Assembly: GCF_002262875.1 (NCBI RefSeq)
Contig: NZ_NKYE01000019.1
Span: 79,340-143,339, forward strand
Length of the DNA stretch: 64,000 nucleotides
Origin: Amycolatopsis antarctica
GTDB taxonomy: Bacteria > Actinomycetota > Actinomycetes > Mycobacteriales > Pseudonocardiaceae
Direction: 5' to 3'
Shown here: positions 43,561 through 52,885 of the stretch, in pieces
How positions within the stretch are numbered: the stretch's first letter is position 1
How the letters are laid out: every line of letters begins with the position of its first letter
The notes under the pieces: model-generated
Databases searched by the model: none
What the model was told of the DNA's origin: nothing
The model's input: the letters and a program-made list of their open reading frames with translations, nothing else
Program-made: the position numbers and the translations under genes

Positions 43561-43592
43561 CACATTGGCGAACAATATTGTTCGCCAATGTG
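43561..43592. promoter_or_regulatory. 32-bp perfect palindrome upstream of the secreted hydrolase
   Basis: The left half is CACATTGGCGAACAAT and the right half is its exact complement, with no central gap. It lies in the promoter region of the hydrolase gene. Length and symmetry suit a TetR- or GntR-type operator, but no regulator gene is adjacent. Confidence 0.7.
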
Positions 43593-43999
43593 GCGCATCG
43601 TTCCCGCTGCGCACACGGCAATCGGCCGAACGGGGGCTCAGGTGTCGAGGATTGCCCGGAGCCTCCGGTGACGGGTATCGACAGCACGCTCGGCGACCTG
43701 GCCGTGCCGCGCTGGCTGGTCGGCACAGCGGCGCTCGGCGCGATCAGATACAACAAGCCGCGACAACCTCCTGTTGCGGAGTTGCGCGGCCGACGGCCGG
43801 TGCGCGAACGCGGTATCCGCAGACGGAGCTGGCCGCGCTCGTACCGCGAACTCGCGACGAGTCAAGGCGAACTGGGCCTCGGCGCGACGGCGATCGAGTC
43901 CGAGAAGCATGCGATGCCGACCTGAGAAATACGGCATCGCCGAAACGCACGGCCGGGATTCACAGACTGAATTGTCGTAGATCGTCAGTCCGTGAAGAA
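43593..43999. other. Intergenic region without a convincing gene
   Basis: About 400 bp. Several frames are open on both strands, but none has a recognisable domain, a good ribosome-binding site or consistent codon bias. It may be a decayed gene. Confidence 0.4.
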
Positions 44000-44518
44000 T
44001 CAGCCCGCGTCCGCGGGTGCTCCTCGCTGACGTGCGGCGTCCCCGAAGTGGCATGCAGTACTGACCGACATTGAGGTATCGACTTCGGTCGAAAGGCTGA
44101 AGTCGATACCGTAGGAATCGAAGAAGCGAACCTGATGGTTGCCGGGCTGATCCTTGAAGACTTGCTGTCGTTCGAACCCGTATCGTTTGCCGACTTCGGC
44201 CACCTGCGCGACGACCTTCGGCCACGCGTCGTCCGGGATCGCAGCCTTCGGCACGCCGCCGTTGATCCGACGGGTGCCGGCGTCCTGTCCGAGGCCGGGG
44301 AAGTCGAATTCGCACGCGGCCCCGCCGACAGCGGTCCCCTTCGGGGGTATCCCGCCGACCTCCACGGTGATGCGCTGTACTTCGGCCACAAGTTCCTTGT
44401 ACTGCTCCGTGGCATCCTCGAAGCTCGGCCGCTCGAGAAGCTTGTCGTACTGCTCCTGGGCGGAGCCAGCGTTCGGGTCGTTGTTGATGTCCTTGCCCTC
44501 CGTGCCGCATGCTGACAT
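44000..44518 (-). CDS. Lipoprotein with unresolved start (LppA-like)
   Basis: Predicted exported lipoprotein. The lipobox reads VFAMSAC followed by GTEGKDINNDPNAGSAQEQ; the mature part of about 169 residues has VQRITVEVGGIPPKGTAVGG and GACEFDFPG-like AACEFDFPGLGQD, reminiscent of mycobacterial LppA-type proteins. The ATG given lies only four codons before the lipid-modified Cys. The preceding in-frame sequence (PRPAAPLARSGPVLVFAM) looks like the rest of the signal peptide but has no standard start codon before non-coding sequence. The start codon is therefore lost, non-canonical or hidden by a frameshift. Confidence 0.6.
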   Translation of the reverse strand: MSACGTEGKDINNDPNAGSAQEQYDKLLERPSFEDATEQYKELVAEVQRITVEVGGIPPKGTAVGGAACEFDFPGLGQDAGTRRINGGVPKAAIPDDAWPKVVAQVAEVGKRYGFERQQVFKDQPGNHQVRFFDSYGIDFSLSTEVDTSMSVSTACHFGDAARQRGAPADAG

Positions 44519-44716
44519 CGCGAATACGAGCACCGGCCCACTTCGGGCCAGCGGAGCGGCCGGTCGCGGACTTTGTCGTGTTTTCCGACTGTATTTGCTT
44601 CGGTAGGTGCGACGGATGTCGCCCCGCCTTCCCTGGACGGTCGGCAATCGTCGGATGTGCGGTGTGGGTGACGCGGTGAGAATCGTCGGTGTTCCACGGA
44701 TACGTCGGAGGTTGTA

Positions 44717-45112
44717 ATGGAGTTCATGTCGCAGGAGCACGTCGAGGCGATGAACGAGTTGCTGACCGGTTCGGAGGAAGTGTCGGTCGCGGCAAGGAAA
44801 TTGCCACGCGAGTACGTGCTCGGCTACGAACTCACCGACGGTCCTGCCGACGGCGCGACCGTTCACTGGCAGCTACGGTTCGGTACCGGCGGCACGACCT
44901 TCGCGCTCACCGCGGTGCCGGACGCGGATGTGCTGCTTCGCGGTGATTGGCGCGTGGCATTGACCGCGATGGCGCGCAACCGTCGGAGCGAGGAGCAGGT
45001 CGACGACGGGCTGGTCGCCGACGGGGACATGGAGTCCTTGATGGCGGCGGTGGGCGAACAGTTCGCCGTCGCCCGCAAGGTGGCGACCCTCGAGACCACT
45101 TTCCCGGTCTGA
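44717..45112 (+). CDS. SCP2-like sterol-carrier domain protein
   Basis: A 131-residue cytoplasmic protein whose layout (helical N-terminus MSQEHVEAMNELLTGSEEVS, central beta strands YVLGYELTDG and TVHWQLRFGTGG, and C-terminal helix MESLMAAVGEQFAVARKV) fits the SCP2 lipid-binding fold. The assignment is by overall pattern, not by a strong motif. ATG at 44717 follows a GGAGG site. It is the first of five plus-strand genes connected with peptide and amino-acid use. Confidence 0.62.
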   Translation: MEFMSQEHVEAMNELLTGSEEVSVAARKLPREYVLGYELTDGPADGATVHWQLRFGTGGTTFALTAVPDADVLLRGDWRVALTAMARNRRSEEQVDDGLVADGDMESLMAAVGEQFAVARKVATLETTFPV

Positions 45113-45138
45113 CCGGCGCCGACGGGCGGGACAAGATT

Positions 45139-47124
45139 ATGGAAGACCTGTCGAACACAGTCGCTTACCGCAAGGTGTACGACCATCTTCGCGCCTTGCA
45201 CGAACCGTCGTTCGGCCGTCCGCATGCGCTGCGGGAGCCGCACGTGACCCGTGACGGCGGGCGCACGGTGGTGACCGGCGCGGTCCTGGACGAACTCACC
45301 GGTCTGCCCAGAACCGTGGTGTACACCACGGAGGACGGGGAACTCCGCGCGGTGACCGCCGGCCGGGCATCAGCGCGGGGGGCACGATTCTCCCCGGACG
45401 GCGGCACACTCGCGTTCCTCTCCGACCGTCGCGAGGCCGGCGTCTTCCAGTTGCACCTGCTCGACGACGACGGGCCGGCCGAGGCCTCACCCGCGCCGGA
45501 GGTGCCCGGCACCGTCGAGTACGCCCACTGGTCGCCGGACGGACGTATGGTCCTGCTCGGTGTCGCCGGGCTGGGCGCGGACCTGTCCGGGGGACAGGGC
45601 TCGGGTTCCACCGCGCGGCGGAAGCAAGACAAGCCGTCGTGGTTCCCGGAAGTCGAGGACGAGGGCACCGGTGGCGTCGACACGTGGCGCAGCCTGTGGA
45701 TCTACACGGTGGCTACCGACTCGCTGACCCGGTTGTCCCCGGAAGGCCTCAACTGCTGGGAAGCCGGGTGGTGCGGGCCTGGCCATGTCGTCGCGATCTC
45801 GTCCGGTGAGCCGGGGGAAGCCGCGTGGTACACCGCGCGGCTGAGCCTGCTCGACTCCGCCGGCAAGGTACGCACGCTGCTGGACAGTCCCGTGCAGCTG
45901 GGTCTGCCCGCCGGTTCGCCGGACGGGAACCGGGTGGCCGTGGTCGAAGCCGTGTGCAGTGACCGCTGGGTGGTGGCCGGTGATCTGCTGCTGGTCGATC
46001 CGGCCTCCGGCGCGGCGCGCCGAATCGACACCAAGGGCGTCGACGTCACCCAGGTCGAATGGCTCGACGCACACCGCCTCGGCTACCTCGGGCAGCGCCG
46101 GCTCGACTCCGTCGCCGGGATCGCCGACGTACCCGGCGACCTCGTCCGGGAGGTGTTCGCCACCGAGTCGTCCTGTAGCGGTGGAACCTTCTACGCCAAC
46201 GGCGCGTTCACCGCGGACGGCCGGGTGCTGACCGTGCAGGACTCCTACACCGTGGCACCCCGGCTCGTGCTCACCGGGCAGAGCGGCGGCGAAATGCTGG
46301 CCTCTGTGGCCCACTCGGGTACCGACTACCTCGCTTCGGTCGCGGGCACGGCCGAGTCGACCACCTGGACGGCACCGGACGGACTGGAGATCGACGGAAT
46401 CCTGTGCCGCCCGGCGGGGAACGGACCGTTCCCGTTGGTGGTCAACGTTCACGGCGGACCCATCTGGTCGTTCCAGAACTCGTGGTCGATGCGCTCGTCC
46501 TGGGTGCCGCTCCTGGTCGCCCAGGGCTACGCGGTGCTGAGCCCCAACCCTCGAGGCAGTAGTGGCCGGGGCCAGGAGTTCGCGGCCCGCGTGGTCGGCG
46601 ACATGGGTGGTGCGGACACCCATGATCAGCTGTCCGGTATCGACGCCCTGGTCGAGCGCGGCATCGCGGACCCGGCCCTGCTCGGCCTGATCGGCGGCAG
46701 CTACGGCGGGTTCATGTCGTCCTGGCTGGTCACGCAGGACCCCCGTTTCGCGGCCGCCGTCCCGATCTCCCCGGTCACCGATTGGTACAGCCAGAGCTTC
46801 ACGAGCAACATCGCGGCCTGGGGCAACCGGTTCCTCGATGCCGATCCGGAGACACCGGGTACCCGGGCGCACACCCGCAGCCCGGTGCTGCACGCGAGCA
46901 AGGTACGTACGCCGTGCCTGAACGTCGCGGGCGCGCTCGACCGGTGCACACCACCCGGGCAGGCCACGGAGTTCCATCACGCCCTGCGTGCCCAGGGCGT
47001 GCCCTCGGCGCTGGTGATCTATCCGGAAGAAGGGCATGGCGTACGGGCGTTTCCCGCGCAGATCGACTTCCTCGCCCGGGTCCTGCGGTGGTTCGACCGG
47101 TACCTGCTCGGGCGGGAATCGTGA
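45139..47124 (+). CDS. S9-family serine peptidase (acylaminoacyl peptidase-like)
   Basis: A 661-residue prolyl-oligopeptidase-family enzyme. Residues 1-400 form a beta-propeller with repeated strands such as ARFSPDGGTLAFLSDRREAG and YAHWSPDGRMVLLG. The C-terminal hydrolase domain has NVHGGP (oxyanion), the nucleophile in GLIGGSYGGFMSSW, Asp in AGALDRCTPP and His in YPEEGHGVR. No signal peptide, so it is cytoplasmic. The stop overlaps the start of the flavoprotein gene (GTGA). Confidence 0.9.
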   Translation: MEDLSNTVAYRKVYDHLRALHEPSFGRPHALREPHVTRDGGRTVVTGAVLDELTGLPRTVVYTTEDGELRAVTAGRASARGARFSPDGGTLAFLSDRREAGVFQLHLLDDDGPAEASPAPEVPGTVEYAHWSPDGRMVLLGVAGLGADLSGGQGSGSTARRKQDKPSWFPEVEDEGTGGVDTWRSLWIYTVATDSLTRLSPEGLNCWEAGWCGPGHVVAISSGEPGEAAWYTARLSLLDSAGKVRTLLDSPVQLGLPAGSPDGNRVAVVEAVCSDRWVVAGDLLLVDPASGAARRIDTKGVDVTQVEWLDAHRLGYLGQRRLDSVAGIADVPGDLVREVFATESSCSGGTFYANGAFTADGRVLTVQDSYTVAPRLVLTGQSGGEMLASVAHSGTDYLASVAGTAESTTWTAPDGLEIDGILCRPAGNGPFPLVVNVHGGPIWSFQNSWSMRSSWVPLLVAQGYAVLSPNPRGSSGRGQEFAARVVGDMGGADTHDQLSGIDALVERGIADPALLGLIGGSYGGFMSSWLVTQDPRFAAAVPISPVTDWYSQSFTSNIAAWGNRFLDADPETPGTRAHTRSPVLHASKVRTPCLNVAGALDRCTPPGQATEFHHALRAQGVPSALVIYPEEGHGVRAFPAQIDFLARVLRWFDRYLLGRES

Positions 47125-48431
47125 AACCCGGGATCGGCACGGACGCCGTGGTGATCGGCGCGGGAGTGATCGGTTCGGCGATCGCGCTGGAGCTGGCCAA
47201 GACGGGCCGCCGGGTCGTCGTCGTGGACCGCGCGAGTGGAGCGGGGCAGGGATCGACGAGCGCGTCGAGTGCCGTGGTCCGGTACAACTTCTCGACCCTC
47301 GCCGGGGTGACGGCCGCGTGGGAGGCGCATTTCTGCTGGGCGGCGTGGGCCGAACATCTCGGCCACGACGTCGGGGCCCTGGCCCGGTTCGAGCGTTGTG
47401 GCCTGGTGATGCTCGACGTGGACGCGGCGCCGCGCTCGGGCTGGCTGCCGCTGTTCGACCAGGTCGGCGTGCCGTACGAGGAATGGGATGCCGCGACGCT
47501 GGCCGAGCGGATGCCCGGTATCGACGTGGGTCGGTACTGGCCGCCCAAGCGGATCGACGAGGAGGAGTTCTGGGCGGGCACGGAGAGCACGCTCGGTGGG
47601 GTCTGCACTCCGGACGCCGGGTACGTCACCGATCCCCAGTTGGCCGCGCGGAACCTCGCCGACGCGGCGGTCGCGGAAGGCGCCGAGTTCCGCTTCCGAG
47701 GCACGGTGGTGGCGGTCGAGTCCGCTGGTGGGCGGGTCACCGCGGTCGAGCTCGCGGGCGGGACCAAGGTCTCCGCGCCGATCGTCGTCAACGCCGCCGG
47801 TCCGTGGTCGGGCAGGCTGAACGAGCTGGCCGGTGTGGGCGCGGACTTCACCGTCGGCGTGCGGCCGATGCGGCAGGAGGTCGCCCACGTGCCCGCGCCC
47901 GAGGGCTACCACCCGGCGGACGGGGTGGGGCCCGCGGTCGCGGACATCGACCTGGGCATCTATCTCCGCGGTGAGGTCGGCGGCGGACTGCTCGTCGGCG
48001 GCACCGAGCCGGACTGCGATCCGTTCCAGTGGCTGGACGATCCGGACGAGGTCGACCTCAACCCGACGATGGCGGTGTTCGAAGCCCAGGTGACACGGGC
48101 GGCGCGGCGGTTGCCCGGGCTGCGGGTGCCGAACCGGGCCCGCGGGGTCGTCGGCGTCTACGACGTCGCCGACGACTGGACCCCGATCTACGACCGCACC
48201 GAACTGGCAGGGTTCTACGTCGCGATCGGCACCAGCGGCAACCAGTTCAAGAACGCCCCGGTGGTCGGCAGGATGATGGCGGCGCTGGTCGATCAGGTCG
48301 AGGCAGGCGCAGACCACGACCACGAACCCGTGCGGTACAAGGGACCGCACACCGGCCTGGCAATCGATCTCGGCACCTTCTCCCGCAAACGACGGCGCAA
48401 CACCGGCAGTTCCGGTACGGTGATGGGCTGA
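47121..48431 (+). CDS. FAD-dependent amino-acid oxidase-like protein (DAO family)
   Basis: A 436-residue flavoprotein of the DadA/sarcosine oxidase beta type. The FAD motif is DAVVIGAGVIGSAIALELAK near the N-terminus, followed by GSTSASSAVVRYNFSTLAG, GYVTDPQLAARNLADAA and APIVVNAAGPWSGRL, and the C-terminal FAD contact IGTSGNQFKNAPVVGRMMA. It probably oxidises an amino acid or an N-methylated or cyclic amino acid released by the neighbouring peptidases. The GTG start is coupled to the peptidase gene. Confidence 0.88.
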   Translation: MKPGIGTDAVVIGAGVIGSAIALELAKTGRRVVVVDRASGAGQGSTSASSAVVRYNFSTLAGVTAAWEAHFCWAAWAEHLGHDVGALARFERCGLVMLDVDAAPRSGWLPLFDQVGVPYEEWDAATLAERMPGIDVGRYWPPKRIDEEEFWAGTESTLGGVCTPDAGYVTDPQLAARNLADAAVAEGAEFRFRGTVVAVESAGGRVTAVELAGGTKVSAPIVVNAAGPWSGRLNELAGVGADFTVGVRPMRQEVAHVPAPEGYHPADGVGPAVADIDLGIYLRGEVGGGLLVGGTEPDCDPFQWLDDPDEVDLNPTMAVFEAQVTRAARRLPGLRVPNRARGVVGVYDVADDWTPIYDRTELAGFYVAIGTSGNQFKNAPVVGRMMAALVDQVEAGADHDHEPVRYKGPHTGLAIDLGTFSRKRRRNTGSSGTVMG

Positions 48432-48512
48432 CACCCGTCCTTTCCGCACGGTCTACATTGGATGGCGGGCGGTGCTGTGACCGGCAGGCCTGCGGCCGAG
48501 CGGAGGGACGTC

Positions 48513-49730
48513 ATGTCGAACGACGACCTTCAGTCCATTGTGGATGAACTCGCCGAACGACTGCGACGTTCGGTCGCGATCGACGATCCGACGATCCGAC
48601 TGCTCGCCGCGAGTCGGCACTTCGGTGACGAGGACCCGGTCCGTGTCGGTTCCGTGCTCAACCGGTCGGTCGATTCGGAGATGGCCGACCGGGTCCTCGC
48701 CCTGGGCATCGCCCGCTGGGACGCTCCGGGCGTCATGACCGTCGAAGGCGCGCTGCCCCGGCTGTGCGTGCCGGTGCGCTGCAACGACATGCTGCTGGGT
48801 TACCTGTGGCTGATCGACAAGGACGGCGAGTTCACCGGCCGGGAGACGAGCGCCGCGAGTGAAGTGGCGGCCACCGTCGGCACGCTGCTCTACCGCCGGC
48901 TGCTGCTGCACGAACGCTGGAAAGCGAGGCAGGAAGGTATCCTGCGGGAGCTCGTCTCCACCGACGACGCCGTGCGTGCCCAGGCGGTCGAGGACATGAT
49001 CGCCGAGCAACTGCTCGGTGACGAATGCACGCGGTTCACCGTGCTCGCCGTGCAGTGCCGGAGCACGCACACGATGTCGGCCCCGCAACAGGTGGCTTTC
49101 GAGGCAGCGATCGAAGAGGGCACCCGGACGATGGGCGAACCCACATTGATGGTGGCCAACCGGACGCGGGCGTGGATTCTGCTGATCCAGCGCCGTTCAC
49201 CGTCGAAGACGCTGGTGGATTCCCTCGCCGACCGGATCGCCGGCCGCTTCCGCCGGCTCACCGATGACAGCGTGCGTCTGGTCTTCGGGCTGGGCGGCAC
49301 GGTGGACAGGATCGACGCCGTCGCCACCTCCTACCAGCAGGCACTGCTGGCCGCCCGCGCCGCGATGCTGCTTCCGAGTGTCGGCGAACTCGCCCGTTGG
49401 GGCGAACTGGGCGCGTACGAGCTGCTGTTGAAACTGCCGCTGGACGATCTGCTGAACACGTCTCCGGTGCCGGCGCTGGCGGTGTTGGAGAAGGAGGACA
49501 GTCACCATGTCCTGATCGACACCCTGACGGTCTTCTTCGACTACGGCGGCAATATCCAGCGCATCGCGGACTCCCTGAACATCCACCGTGCCACGCTGTA
49601 CCAGCGTCTCAAGCGCGTCGAACAGATCACCGGCTGCAGCTTCGACAATGGCGACGATCGGCTCATGCTGCACCTCGGCCTCAAGCTCCGCGCCCTGAGC
49701 AACGCTTACCGCGACCAGTTCGGCGGATGA
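48513..49730 (+). CDS. PucR-family transcriptional regulator
   Basis: A 405-residue regulator with a GAF-like N-terminal part (RLCVPVRCNDMLLGYLWLID) and the C-terminal PucR helix-turn-helix LIDTLTVFFDYGGNIQRIAD, SLNIHRATLYQRLKRVEQIT. Members activate purine, amino-acid or amine catabolism. ATG at 48513 follows a CGGAGGG site and is preferred to the upstream TTG at 48462. Its place between the flavoprotein and the second peptidase suggests that it controls this island. Confidence 0.92.
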   Translation: MSNDDLQSIVDELAERLRRSVAIDDPTIRLLAASRHFGDEDPVRVGSVLNRSVDSEMADRVLALGIARWDAPGVMTVEGALPRLCVPVRCNDMLLGYLWLIDKDGEFTGRETSAASEVAATVGTLLYRRLLLHERWKARQEGILRELVSTDDAVRAQAVEDMIAEQLLGDECTRFTVLAVQCRSTHTMSAPQQVAFEAAIEEGTRTMGEPTLMVANRTRAWILLIQRRSPSKTLVDSLADRIAGRFRRLTDDSVRLVFGLGGTVDRIDAVATSYQQALLAARAAMLLPSVGELARWGELGAYELLLKLPLDDLLNTSPVPALAVLEKEDSHHVLIDTLTVFFDYGGNIQRIADSLNIHRATLYQRLKRVEQITGCSFDNGDDRLMLHLGLKLRALSNAYRDQFGG

Positions 49731-49910
49731 GCAGCGAACAGCCTCTGCTACGCCGAAGACAGGCGACGAACGTCGAACGCCGGGGGGACCAAAAGACGAC
49801 GTTTGTCGAGCGTGGCGGCCGGTGCTCTGCGGCACCATCGAACATACCGACCTCCGCGGATCCCTTCTGGAGCCGCGGTTTCCCGCAGCCATCTGTGAAG
49901 GAGAACGACC

Positions 49911-52124
49911 ATGACCGTTGGCCATGCCGGGTTCGACCGTTTCATCGAGGGTCTCGACGACTTCGTCACCGGTGGCGCGGTTCTGCCCGCCTGGTCCCCG
50001 GACGGCAAGTCGCTGGCTTTTCTCGAAGGGACGGCGGAGGAGCGCACCGGACGGCTCGTCGATCTCGAATCCGGGCGCGGTGAGCCGCTCGTCGCCGACG
50101 TCGGCGCGCTGCGGGCAGCGGTCCGCGCGGCGACCGGGCAGACCCCGGCGGGGAAGGGGATACCGTTCGACCACATCGGTTTCACCGGCCCGCGGCAGTT
50201 GGCCGCGGTGGTTGGTTCGAGCCGGGTGACGGTCGATCTCGACAGCGGCGAGGTCACCGTGCCGGCCGCGGAACGTCCGCTCGATGTCCACCACGGACTC
50301 CCGGACAGCGTCCGCCGGACGCCGAAGGAGTTCCTGCGCACCATGCCGTTGGTGGACCCGATGAAGGCACGGGAAGTCGTTTCACCACAGGGTGACGCGT
50401 TCGTGTCCACAGTAGATGGAAACGTTGTGCTGCGTTCGGTCGCGGACAATCGCACAGCACCGTTGACCAGTGACGGCACTCCCGAGCACGAGTACCGCTT
50501 CGACCAGGTCGATCCACAGCTGACCGCGCTGGGTTTGGCGTTCCCGGTATGCAACTGGTCGCCGGACGGCACGCGGCTGGCCGTCTATCGCGTCGACAAC
50601 CGCGGTGTGCACCAGGCTCCCCAGGTCCATAACCTCAAGCGTGAGGATGAGGTGGTCCACCGGTATCACGCCAAGGCAGGCGGCCCGCTCGAGCGCACCA
50701 CCTTGCACGTGCTCGACGTTTACGGCCGGGCACCGGTGGAGCTGGACCTCGGCGACACGACCGATACGTATCCGGTGCACGCGGCCTGGCTACCCGATGG
50801 TGCGCACCTGGTGCTCTTCGTGCTGCGCCGTGACTGTCGCCGGGGCGAGGTGTTGCTCGCAGACGCGGCCACCGGTTCGACCCGGCTGTTGTTCGCCGAG
50901 GAGAGCGAGACCTTCCTGCGGATTCACCACGACGTGTACTTCGGCAAGAAGGTCGGCCTTGCCCTTACTCCGGACGGTACCCGGCTGCTCTGGCTGTCCG
51001 AGCGTTCCGGTTGGAAACACCTGTACCTCTACGACCTCGAAGGCAACCTGGTCCGGCAGTTGACCGATGGGGAATGGCCGGTCGACTACGTGCAGCGGGT
51101 CGATGACGAGCACGTCTACTTCACCGCGCACCTTGACCAGAAGCGGCCCTACGACGTGCATCTGGCGCGAGCACCGCTCGGCGGCGGCTCGGTCGAGCAG
51201 CTCTCGGAGCAGCCGGGCGTGCACGCAGCGATGTTCGCGCCGAACGGCGAGGCACTGATCGACACCTTCTCGACGGCAGCCGAGGCGCCGCGCAGCGTGC
51301 TGCGGCGCGCGGACGGTTCGCTGATCTGTGAGCTGTCCACCGCCGACACCTCGAAACTCGAGTGGATGCCACCGCAGCAGTTCACCGCCACCGCGGCCGA
51401 CGGGGAAACCGAGCTGTGGGGGGTGTTGTTCTTCCCGGCGGATTTCGACGAAACGAAACGGTACCCGCTCATCGAGTACGTCTACGGCGGACCGCAGATC
51501 GCGGTGGCACCGCACGCCTTCAACGGTACCTTCGCCAAATCCGCCCAGGCACTGGCGCAGCTCGGCTACGTCACCTTCATCGTTGACGGGCGGGGGACGC
51601 CGGAACGCTCGAAGGCATTCCACGACGTGGTGTACCAGGACTGGAACGGCGCACTGGTATCGGATCACGCCGCCGTCGTCCGGCAGTTGAAAGAGCGGCA
51701 CTCTTTCCTCTCCGAGGCGAAGGTCGGCGTGATCGGACACAGTTGGGGTGGATACTCCGCGTTCCGCCTCGCCGCCGAACGCCCGGACGTCTACACCGCC
51801 GCGGTGTCCTCCGCGCCGGGCTTCGACCCCTATTCTTCGGTGCTCTACGAGTGCTATCTCGGCTTTCCGCAGACCGACGTCGACGCGTACCGGAAAGCCG
51901 AGCTCTACCCGCTTGCCTCCCGGTTGTCGGCGGAATTCCTGCTTGCCTGTGGAACGATCGACCATGCCACCTGGACCGACAGCATCAAGATGTCCGAGGC
52001 GCTGATCCGAGCCGGAAAGGACCACGAGTTCGTCGTTCTTCCTGGGCAGATGCACGGATTCGACGCGGTGCATGACAGCTACTTCTGGCGGAAGGTCGCC
52101 GACTTCTTCGGCACGCACCTGTAG
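49911..52124 (+). CDS. S9-family dipeptidyl-peptidase IV-like enzyme
   Basis: A 737-residue serine peptidase. The N-terminal DPP IV-type propeller spans about residues 20-480 (PAWSPDGKSLAFLEG, CNWSPDGTRLAVYRVDNRG, LTPDGTRLLWLSERSG). The catalytic domain has YVYGGP, Ser in GVIGHSWGGYSAFRLA, Asp in CGTIDHATW and His in PGQMHGFD. No signal peptide is seen. It is preceded by a GAAGGAGA site and a 180-bp gap after pucR that may hold a PucR-dependent promoter. It likely removes dipeptides in the cytoplasm. Confidence 0.91.
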   Translation: MTVGHAGFDRFIEGLDDFVTGGAVLPAWSPDGKSLAFLEGTAEERTGRLVDLESGRGEPLVADVGALRAAVRAATGQTPAGKGIPFDHIGFTGPRQLAAVVGSSRVTVDLDSGEVTVPAAERPLDVHHGLPDSVRRTPKEFLRTMPLVDPMKAREVVSPQGDAFVSTVDGNVVLRSVADNRTAPLTSDGTPEHEYRFDQVDPQLTALGLAFPVCNWSPDGTRLAVYRVDNRGVHQAPQVHNLKREDEVVHRYHAKAGGPLERTTLHVLDVYGRAPVELDLGDTTDTYPVHAAWLPDGAHLVLFVLRRDCRRGEVLLADAATGSTRLLFAEESETFLRIHHDVYFGKKVGLALTPDGTRLLWLSERSGWKHLYLYDLEGNLVRQLTDGEWPVDYVQRVDDEHVYFTAHLDQKRPYDVHLARAPLGGGSVEQLSEQPGVHAAMFAPNGEALIDTFSTAAEAPRSVLRRADGSLICELSTADTSKLEWMPPQQFTATAADGETELWGVLFFPADFDETKRYPLIEYVYGGPQIAVAPHAFNGTFAKSAQALAQLGYVTFIVDGRGTPERSKAFHDVVYQDWNGALVSDHAAVVRQLKERHSFLSEAKVGVIGHSWGGYSAFRLAAERPDVYTAAVSSAPGFDPYSSVLYECYLGFPQTDVDAYRKAELYPLASRLSAEFLLACGTIDHATWTDSIKMSEALIRAGKDHEFVVLPGQMHGFDAVHDSYFWRKVADFFGTHL

Positions 52125-52215
52125 CAGGGGAATCGATGATCGGCCCGGCCACGCCCCGCGCTCCCGCGTATCCTCGTACGACGCATGGGCCCACGTGGGT
52201 GGTGACGTTCAGCCA

Positions 52216-52640
52216 ATGCTCAGGGCCGATGTGCTCCGGATACCAGTCGAGGTCGCTGTGGAGCAGCGTTGCGAATCCCTCACCCCGACGCTGCCAGAAG
52301 ACCAGATCCCGGCCGAACACGTTCACATGGTGCTGCACGATGTCCGATGGACCGAACTCGACGCCCGCCGTGGATTCGTCGTCCACCTTCTGGTCCGGGC
52401 TGATGGTGATCGTCTTGAACACATCGCCTTTGCGCCGCGCCGACAGCAGTTGCTTGGTGGCACTGGCCCAGCAGAGACGATCGGTGTCCGGGCACGCACA
52501 TCGCAGAGCACCGGAATGCCGCCATTGGCCCATGTGCCGCCGTGGTCGCCGATCGGCACGGCGTACCCGTCGGCCCTGCGCCACGAACGGCCGCTCTTGA
52601 CCTGAATCCTGACTAGGTCTTTGATGACCTCATCGTTCTC
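52216..52640 (-). pseudogene. Decayed partial copy of the DUF4365-like gene
   Basis: Closely similar (about 85-90% by eye) to 55830-56330 inside the intact gene downstream. Relative to that gene the copy lacks about 78 bp (intact 55989-56066) and has a 1-nt loss near 52490 that splits the frame: GRSWRRADGYAVPIGDHGGT is in one frame, and TKQLLSARRKGDVFKTITIS to LLHSDLDWYPEH in another. Both ends of the gene are missing. It starts right after the S9 peptidase gene and marks the left edge of the accessory island. Confidence 0.85.
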
Positions 52641-52885
52641 GCGGAACTCACGGGGTAGGGATCGGGCACAGCAACATCCCTCCACACCAATACAACAACA
52701 GGCGATCTCGGATGTCACAGATCCCTTCGGCAACCATCTGCTATTGCGCAAGATGCGGATGCTTCAGCCCGTTTGGGCGAGAACGGCGACTATTGCGGCG
52801 GCTGGCGTCAGGTAAGCAGCGAACGGCAGCAGTGGTCGATCGCCATCTGTGTTGGCTGGGAGTTCGGCTGGCCGCGGCAGTCCGC

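Noticed and set aside
43472..44074. Plus- and minus-strand open frames between the hydrolase and the lipoprotein genes
   Set aside because: No recognised domain, no good start sites, and Arg/Ser-rich composition typical of non-coding high-G+C DNA.
45487..47037. 516-codon minus-strand frame inside the S9 peptidase gene
   Set aside because: Antisense shadow with no recognisable motifs; the plus strand has complete catalytic motifs.
52640..52885. Open frames between the DUF4365 remnant and the DinB-like gene
   Set aside because: Short frames with Cys/Arg-rich text and no family. It may be further remnant DNA but cannot be assigned.
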